Shown in pieces: positions 5,488-10,398 of a stretch of DNA of 10,398 nt. The position numbers and the translations under genes are program-made. Below the pieces are notes generated by a model. The model did not search any database. It was given only the letters and a program-made list of their open reading frames with translations, and had not been told where the DNA came from. Positions within the stretch are counted from its first letter, which is position 1. Every line of letters starts with the position of its first letter. Origin of the DNA: a bacterium (GTDB taxonomy: Bacteria > Patescibacteriota > Gracilibacteria > UM-FILTER-43-11); contig JAUHXI010000033.1 of the NCBI GenBank assembly GCA_030426875.1, forward strand, positions 1 to 10,398. The letters run 5' to 3'.

Positions 5488-8289
5488 ATGTTCAAAAAAC
5501 CCTTTGTCATCCTTGACCTAGAAACCAGCGGGATCGATCCTAAAAAAAATGACATCATTGAGGTGGCGATGATTCGTTATGAAAATGGCAAAGAAGTGGC
5601 GCGTTATGATGATTTGATCAAGATCGATTATAAGCTTCCTGACATCATCACCATCATCACCAACATCACTGATCAGGATTTGGAGGAGGAAGGGAAGCAC
5701 AAAGGCCCTGTTTTTAAAGAGGTGGAAGATCTTTTGAAAGGTGCCTACATTGTGGGGCACAACATTCAATTTGATCTTGGTTTTTTGCGAGAAAATGGAA
5801 TAGAACTCGACCTTTTGGGTGAAATTGACACCATTCCCATCGCTCAAATTCTAATGCCAGAAGTGGCCAGCTATAGCTTAGAATCACTCACGGATGACTT
5901 GGACATCAACCATGAAAACAGCCACCGGGCCATGGCAGATGTGGAGGCCACGCTTGCACTTTTCAAACATTTATGGAATTTAGGGGGTCAATTACCAAAA
6001 AGCACACTGAGCGACATTCGGGAACATCTACCTAAATCCACTTGGGACAGTTCTATTTTTTTTGACGTCTTAAAATCCACCTCAAACACCCTCAAATCAG
6101 ACCTAAAAGCCGCCTCATTTGACCCTGGAGTCATTGGCTTAGGGGTCAAAAAGGCATTGGAAGTGGAAGATGTTTTTGGAGAAAAGGGAGGGCTATCTAA
6201 GATCCATAACAACTTTGAAACGCGCCCTCAACAAGTTGAAATGTCGGACAATGTGCTTCGAGCCTTTCAAGAAGGCTTTCATTTGGTTTGTGAAGCGCCC
6301 ACAGGCGTTGGAAAATCCCTCGCTTATTTAGCAGCCTCTGCCCATCACGCCATCACCAATAAAACAAAGGTGGTGCTTTCGACCAACACCATCAACTTGC
6401 AAGAACAGCTATTTGAAAAAGACGTCCCCCTCTTGCAAAAGGTCTACCATGAAATGACCGGGAATAAAGGGGTTCAAGTGGCGCTTTTAAAAGGTCGCTC
6501 ACACTACCTTTGCCTGCGTCGTTTGGCTGAATTCAAACGCCGACCTCGACTCACGGTAGAAGAACTGATCCTCTTGATTAAAATTTTAGTCTGGCAAGAT
6601 CTGACCCAAACGGGAGATTCATCCGAAATTCACCTGAACCGATCTGAATATTTGATCTGGGATTTTGAACTCAGTGCCGATCAAAAATTCTGCACCCCTC
6701 AAAAATGTAAGTCTTATGGGGATTGCTACTTGCATGAAGCGCGTAAAAAAGCAGAGGATGCGGATTTAGTGATTGTGAATCATGCCTTGCTCTGTTCGGA
6801 TTTGGCCAGAGAAGGAAGTTTATTGCCGGATTACAACTACTTGGTGGTGGATGAGGCTCATCATTTTGAATCGGTAGCCACTCAGTCTTTTGGACTTCAG
6901 GTTAAGCAAGAGTCCATTGCAGTTCCCATCAAGAGTATTAAAAATCATCTTCAGGATTTACAACGGCGTTTTTCTGGGACCCTTTTCACTACGAGTGAAC
7001 ATTTTGAAACCATCACCCCACTGGTGGAAGAGGTGCCTGCTTTACAGCAGCAATTGGAGAACTTTTTCAGTGTGGTCTCATTGTTTGTGGGGCGAAATGT
7101 GCCCGAATCTGCCTACATTGAAAACCTGCTGATTGATAAAATTTTAGGGGCCAGCGAAGAATGGATGAATTTAGTTGATTCACTGGCTGAATTCTACAAC
7201 GATTTGAGGCGTTGGATTGCCAAACTCCATAAGCTGGCGGAAGCCTTGGAATTGAATGAGGGAGATGATTTTCCGGAGGAAGGCGATTTTACGGATGAGC
7301 TGCGGCAAGAGATTGGCATCCTTTTGGAACAATTGGGAAATTTGAATCGATTTTTTGACAACGAATCGGAACAAAAAACACCCATTCGCTACATCATTTC
7401 GGACATGAAAGGGGTGATCACTCTCAACATTGCCCCGCTAATGCTAGGAGATGAATTGAATGAAAAATTATACACTCAAAAACGCTCAGTGGTCTTCACG
7501 TCAGCCACCTTGGGGGTGGACTTGGCAGATGAAAACTTACCTGATGCCCCGCACCCCTTCACCTATGTGCGTCGAATGCTGGGCTTAACCGAGCAGTTTG
7601 AAGAGTTGATTTTAGAAAGTCCTTTTGATTATGAATCTCAAACTTACATCATTACCCCCACTGACTTACAACCCGTTCAATCAAGAGCATCCATTGATCA
7701 AGTGAGTGATTTCATGAAATATTTGGTCCGGGCCGTTGGCGGAGGTTTACTGGGTCTTTTTACCTCTCATGGAGCCCTTCAAAAAGTCTACATGAGCCTA
7801 AAAAAGGAATTCACCTCTAAAGATCCAAAGCTTTTAGCGCAACGGATCAGTGGAGGACGAGGCAAGATCATGAAGGCCTACAAGAATGACCCCACTCATT
7901 CTGCTCTTTTTGGGACCAATAGTTTTTGGGAGGGGGTGGATTTGCAGGGGGATGCCCTGACGACCCTGGTGATTCACAAGTTACCCTTTGATGTGCCGAG
8001 TGATCCTATTTTTAAAGCCAGGAGCGAGTTGTTTGGAAATGCTTTTATGGAATACTCAGTTCCCCGTGCCATTTTGCGTTTTAGGCAAGGTTTTGGACGC
8101 TTGATTCGCTCTAAAAAGGACTATGGTGCCTTGGTTATATTAGACAATCGCGTGTTGACCAAAGAGTATGGAAAGATGTTTTTAAAAGCCCTACCAGACA
8201 ATACGACGATCGAAAAAATGCCGTTGGAGGAGGTTTCGGAGACGGTGAAGGTCTGGCTGAATAATTGGAAGTCTGAAAATATGAATTAA
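5488..8289 (+). CDS. dinG: DinG-type Fe-S helicase fused to a DnaQ-like 3'-5' exonuclease
   Basis: This 933-aa protein couples 5'-3' superfamily 2 DNA unwinding to 3'-5' exonuclease trimming, probably in repair of replication intermediates such as R-loops or forks. The exonuclease (about 5-165) shows D10 and E12 in LDLETSG, D96 in GHNIQFDLGF, and H146 and D151 in HRAMADVE, a complete DEDDh set. The XPD-like helicase has Walker A APTGVGKS (270-277), the DEAH box D455-H458, motif III SAT (672-674), motif V around FWEGVDLQG and motif VI QGFGRLIR (867-874). Cysteines C342, C402, C407 and C413 have the C-x4-C-x5-C spacing of the E. coli DinG 4Fe-4S cluster. The fusion is the Firmicutes-style layout, whose studied S. 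aureus form lacks the cluster, so having both is notable. The start follows an A/C-rich, SD-less leader. A terminator follows the stop directly. Confidence 0.93.
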   Translation: MFKKPFVILDLETSGIDPKKNDIIEVAMIRYENGKEVARYDDLIKIDYKLPDIITIITNITDQDLEEEGKHKGPVFKEVEDLLKGAYIVGHNIQFDLGFLRENGIELDLLGEIDTIPIAQILMPEVASYSLESLTDDLDINHENSHRAMADVEATLALFKHLWNLGGQLPKSTLSDIREHLPKSTWDSSIFFDVLKSTSNTLKSDLKAASFDPGVIGLGVKKALEVEDVFGEKGGLSKIHNNFETRPQQVEMSDNVLRAFQEGFHLVCEAPTGVGKSLAYLAASAHHAITNKTKVVLSTNTINLQEQLFEKDVPLLQKVYHEMTGNKGVQVALLKGRSHYLCLRRLAEFKRRPRLTVEELILLIKILVWQDLTQTGDSSEIHLNRSEYLIWDFELSADQKFCTPQKCKSYGDCYLHEARKKAEDADLVIVNHALLCSDLAREGSLLPDYNYLVVDEAHHFESVATQSFGLQVKQESIAVPIKSIKNHLQDLQRRFSGTLFTTSEHFETITPLVEEVPALQQQLENFFSVVSLFVGRNVPESAYIENLLIDKILGASEEWMNLVDSLAEFYNDLRRWIAKLHKLAEALELNEGDDFPEEGDFTDELRQEIGILLEQLGNLNRFFDNESEQKTPIRYIISDMKGVITLNIAPLMLGDELNEKLYTQKRSVVFTSATLGVDLADENLPDAPHPFTYVRRMLGLTEQFEELILESPFDYESQTYIITPTDLQPVQSRASIDQVSDFMKYLVRAVGGGLLGLFTSHGALQKVYMSLKKEFTSKDPKLLAQRISGGRGKIMKAYKNDPTHSALFGTNSFWEGVDLQGDALTTLVIHKLPFDVPSDPIFKARSELFGNAFMEYSVPRAILRFRQGFGRLIRSKKDYGALVILDNRVLTKEYGKMFLKALPDNTTIEKMPLEEVSETVKVWLNNWKSENMN

Positions 8290-8318
8290 AAAAAGAGCTC
8301 CATGTGGAGCTCTTTTTT
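8290..8318. terminator. Bidirectional intrinsic terminator between dinG and the lipoprotein gene
   Basis: GAGCTCC (8295-8301) and GGAGCTC (8306-8312) form a perfect seven-base-pair stem with a four-base loop ATGT. Six T follow on the plus strand (8313-8318), and a run of A precedes the stem, giving T on the minus strand. It can therefore end both convergent transcripts. Confidence 0.92.
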
Positions 8319-8336
8319 GTCTCATTTTTCTGTAAA

Positions 8337-8870
8337 CTATTCAGCATTTGCTGTTTCCCATTCTTCGATTCCAAAACCTAAACCAGCCATCCAATCAAAA
8401 CTGATGGCGCCATCTTCCAATACAGGTCCATCATAGTCAAAAGTGATTGAATCCTCACCCCTAGTATTAACAACGTCAACAGTCCATGTCGTTCCATCCA
8501 GGGTTACATCTGTGAATTCCCAGGGTGCAAAATCGCTTTCACCTTCGGCAAATTCTGCCACTATAGCCAGTCCGGCAATCAAAACTTCCTTGTCTTCGTC
8601 AGTAAAATCAGCTGCCTCAACCTCGTCTGCCCTTACCCCATCTTCGCCAGGCTCGTCTATTTCATCCACTTCTACATCGTCTACTTCTAATTCTGAGCCC
8701 TCACCATTGTTGCCTGGTGTTTCCATGTCATCGTCAGATGTCATCTTTACTTCAATTGTTTCAACTTCGACCGTTGTATCAGTGTCTTCTACTTGTGCCT
8801 CTTCGCCACCACAGGCGCTCAAAGTAAAAAGCACAGCAAGCATGGGGATGAGATAAAATTTATTTTTCAT
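8337..8870 (-). CDS. Acidic secreted lipoprotein of unknown function
   Basis: This 177-aa protein starts with ATG at 8870 and ends with TAG. It has a classic lipoprotein signal: basic MKNK, a hydrophobic core (YLIPMLAVLFT) and the lipobox LSAC with the lipidated C20, followed by GGEE. Residues about 22-90 are a low-complexity linker dominated by Asp, Glu, Thr and Val, probably disordered and strongly negative. Residues about 90-177 look folded: a helix (TDEDKEVLIAGLAIVAEFAE) and then beta strands rich in aromatics (FTDVTLDGTTWTVDVVN, SITFDYDG, AISFDWMAGLG). I recognise no named family; the C-terminal part may be a small beta domain exposed at the cell surface. It is convergent with dinG through a shared terminator and divergent from pilB. 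No Shine-Dalgarno is present. Confidence 0.88.
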   Translation of the reverse strand: MKNKFYLIPMLAVLFTLSACGGEEAQVEDTDTTVEVETIEVKMTSDDDMETPGNNGEGSELEVDDVEVDEIDEPGEDGVRADEVEAADFTDEDKEVLIAGLAIVAEFAEGESDFAPWEFTDVTLDGTTWTVDVVNTRGEDSITFDYDGPVLEDGAISFDWMAGLGFGIEEWETANAE

Positions 8871-8904
8871 TTTATAAATGAATTAAGGGTTAAATAATCA
8901 GCTC

Positions 8905-8933
8905 ATTATTGAACGTTTTTTTACTGAGGGCAA
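8905..8933 (-). promoter_or_regulatory. Predicted promoter of the lipoprotein gene
   Basis: On the minus strand TTGCCC (8928-8933) and AATAAT (8905-8910) are separated by 17 nt and match the consensus hexamers at four and five positions. The expected start of transcription is near 8898, leaving a leader of about 28 nt. Confidence 0.42.
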
Positions 8934-8951
8934 GCTAAATAGCAATTGAAA

Positions 8952-9048
8952 GTGGAACAGGGGGAGTAAAGTGTGAAATGAAGAGTGTTCAAGTGGAACA
9001 TGCACTGCCATCTGAAAGCCCTGAACAACACTGTCCAGAAGGTGGAAC
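8952..9048 (+). repeat. Three direct repeats of GTGGAAC
   Basis: GTGGAACA occurs at 8952-8959 and 8993-9000, and GTGGAAC at 9042-9048, with spacings of 41 and 49 bases. The second copy is also the right arm of the inverted repeat TGTTC-AAGTG-GAACA (8986-9000). They lie between the divergent promoters, the last copy three bases upstream of the pilB -35, so they could bind a regulator. Confidence 0.35.
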
Positions 9049-9050
9049 CC

Positions 9051-9079
9051 TTGATTTAATCTCAATTTTATGCTAAAAT
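9051..9079 (+). promoter_or_regulatory. Predicted promoter of pilB, extended -10
   Basis: TTGATT (9051-9056) is followed after exactly 17 nt by TAAAAT (9074-9079), which is preceded by TGC, an extended -10. The transcript would begin near 9086, only about 14 nt before the ATG at 9100, and there is no Shine-Dalgarno in that leader. Confidence 0.65.
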
Positions 9080-9099
9080 GTAAAGATTAATAATAAAGT

Positions 9100-10398
9100 A
9101 TGTCACTACTGGACGTGTTACAAAAAACAAAGGGCCAACCGGTGGAAGACGAGACTCAAGGAGGTCGGGCAGGAGCTGAGGTTGGCTCTGAACCCACTGT
9201 TGAACCTCAAAAAATTGAAAAAAGTGACTTAGTAAAGTCACAGGACTTTGATGAAGACAGCATTCCCGGAATGCTCAATGAAATCTTTGCTGCAGCGCTC
9301 AATCACCATGCCAGTGATGTTCATTTTAAACCGACCGAAGATCAATTTGAAATCTTTTTTAGAGTGGACGGGACCATGATCGAACATAAAATACTTGGGA
9401 AAAATTATCACAACCCCTTGATCGCTCGTATTAAAATTCTTTCTGGATTGCGAATCGATGAGCACCGCTTGCCCCAAGATGGTAAAACAGGTTTTTCTTC
9501 GGCTGATGGTAAGGAAGTTGACCTGCGGGTTTCGGTTTTACCGACTCAATTTGGCGAAAAAGTGGTGATACGGCTCTTAGAGAAAAATCCTGCCATGGTG
9601 GAATTGCGTGATTTAGGAATGTTGCCCAATATTTTAATGAAAGTGGAGCGCCATTTAACCGCTACGTATGGCATGGTTTTGGCAGTGGGACCAACGGGTT
9701 CGGGCAAGTCAACGTCGCTTTTCTCGATGATTTCAACCTTTGACCCTGAGGCATACAACATTTCAACCCTGGAAGATCCCATTGAGTATAAAATTCCGCA
9801 TGTGACTCAAACGCAAGTGAATCCGGAGATTGGTTTTGACTTTCCTGATGGACTACGCACACTTGTTCGACAAGATCCGGACATCATCATGGTGGGAGAA
9901 ATTCGAGATAAAAAGACAGCTGGACTAGCGATTGAATCAGCCTTAACGGGTCATTTGGTGTTTTCAACCTTACATACCAACACAGCAGTGGGAACCATTC
10001 AACGACTCCTGAACATGGGCATTGATCGTTTTTTGATCACAGCTGCGGTTAAATTAATCATTTCACAACGCTTGGTCCGAAAGATTTGCAGCCATTGTCG
10101 CGAATCATACCCAGTGCCTCAAAAGTATCACGAACTGTTCACCAAAGAGACAAACATGCACCCCGAAGAGGCCTTTTTGTACCGGTCCACTGGATGTGAA
10201 ACCTGTAACAACACGGGCTACAAGGGTCGCATCGGTCTGTTTGAAGTGTTAGAAATGTCACCGGCCATCGAAACCTTAGTCATTGACAACGCATCCCGCA
10301 ATGAAATTGAGTCCCAGGCGGTTAAAGAAGGCATGATTTTGCTACGAAAAGATGCCCTCTACAAAGCGGCAACAGGCGACATTACAATCGAAGAAGCC
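9100..10398 (+). CDS. pilB: Type IV pilus assembly / type II secretion ATPase (PilB/GspE), 3' end missing
   Basis: This cytoplasmic hexameric ATPase powers pilus extension or pseudopilus assembly. The 433 codons shown are open to the right edge; family C-termini end near the final GDITIEEA, so only a few residues are likely missing. The N-terminus is short: about 50 polar residues, then the N2 domain (IPGMLNEIFAAALNHHASDV, about 55-74). The separate MshEN/N1 domain of classical PilB is absent. The nucleotide-binding core has Walker A GPTGSGKST (197-205), an Asp box around TLEDPIEY, Walker B DPDIIMVGEIRD with E267, and a His box (LTGHLVFSTLHTN). A zinc-binding set follows at C330, C333, C366 and C369. 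The ATG at 9100 sits just after a strong promoter. Pilus partner genes (pilC, pilT) would be expected just downstream but are outside the window. Confidence 0.93.
   Translation, partial: MSLLDVLQKTKGQPVEDETQGGRAGAEVGSEPTVEPQKIEKSDLVKSQDFDEDSIPGMLNEIFAAALNHHASDVHFKPTEDQFEIFFRVDGTMIEHKILGKNYHNPLIARIKILSGLRIDEHRLPQDGKTGFSSADGKEVDLRVSVLPTQFGEKVVIRLLEKNPAMVELRDLGMLPNILMKVERHLTATYGMVLAVGPTGSGKSTSLFSMISTFDPEAYNISTLEDPIEYKIPHVTQTQVNPEIGFDFPDGLRTLVRQDPDIIMVGEIRDKKTAGLAIESALTGHLVFSTLHTNTAVGTIQRLLNMGIDRFLITAAVKLIISQRLVRKICSHCRESYPVPQKYHELFTKETNMHPEEAFLYRSTGCETCNNTGYKGRIGLFEVLEMSPAIETLVIDNASRNEIESQAVKEGMILLRKDALYKAATGDITIEEA

Larger units (their letters stand above)
8871..9099. other. Divergent promoter region of the lipoprotein gene and pilB
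   Basis: This 229-base spacer carries the two divergent promoters at its edges and three GTGGAAC repeats in the middle. I see no supported gene inside it. Confidence 0.5.

Noticed and set aside
6890..7385. Additional overlapping frames inside dinG
   Set aside because: They lie in other phases of a gene with clear helicase motifs and show no motifs of their own.
8443..8856. Plus-strand 137-aa frame inside the lipoprotein gene
   Set aside because: Its Ser/Thr-rich sequence is the mirror of the Asp/Glu-rich repeats of the lipoprotein on the other strand, which has a clear lipobox and terminator.
8902..9013. Minus-strand frame of about 36 residues in the lipoprotein-pilB spacer
   Set aside because: It is short, has no protein-like pattern and overlaps the predicted lipoprotein promoter.
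1..10398. TGA read as glycine (Gracilibacteria/Absconditabacteria code)
   Set aside because: All conserved genes are full length without in-frame TGA, and glycine positions use GGN codons. The one TGA stop, in the transposase, is uninformative.

Overview
The window looks like a bacterial chromosome segment, most plausibly from a Candidate Phyla Radiation (Patescibacteria) member. This rests on a membrane-anchored DUF4012 protein, a TrmB-like regulator of the sort common in those genomes, a fermentative L-lactate dehydrogenase and a short PilB/GspE ATPase. Peregrinibacteria would fit, but that is an inference. All long reading frames are intact with the standard code. TAA and TAG serve as ordinary stops, and I see no sign of TGA being read as glycine. 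None of the assigned starts has a convincing Shine-Dalgarno sequence, and three starts follow a similar A/C-rich stretch.

Layout. (1) Bases 1-788, minus strand: the N-terminal part of a DUF4012 protein running off the left edge, and a 56-aa small protein. A GAAC-N4-GTTC palindrome lies between them. (2) 789-1163: a noncoding stretch with a G-rich patch. (3) 1164-2171: a compact IS481-type insertion sequence with terminal inverted repeats. Its transposase frame runs through the right end and takes its stop from flanking DNA. (4) 2176-3785: an AT-rich pair of convergent genes, a TrmB-like regulator (+) and a possible GNAT acetyltransferase (-), whose stop codons overlap by 4 nt. The regulator has a 14-bp perfect palindrome over its predicted -10 and an RNA hairpin against its start. 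(5) 3786-5052: a regulatory spacer with a 17-bp palindrome, then L-lactate dehydrogenase. (6) 5053-5487: a spacer holding a 66-residue frame interrupted by one amber codon. (7) 5488-8289: a 933-aa DnaQ-exonuclease/DinG-helicase fusion with the four cysteines of an iron-sulfur cluster. (8) A bidirectional terminator, then an acidic lipoprotein on the minus strand. (9) A divergent promoter region with GTGGAAC repeats, then PilB/GspE running off the right edge.

The genes do not form one pathway; most are single transcription units. Lactate dehydrogenase would regenerate NAD+ in fermentation, DinG acts in DNA repair and PilB powers type IV pili. DUF4012 and the lipoprotein are cell-envelope proteins. 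The most distinctive signals are operator-like palindromes at the regulator and ldh, the borrowed transposase stop, the amber-interrupted small gene and the SD-less starts. I found no CRISPR array, tRNA, rRNA or clearly new multi-gene system.
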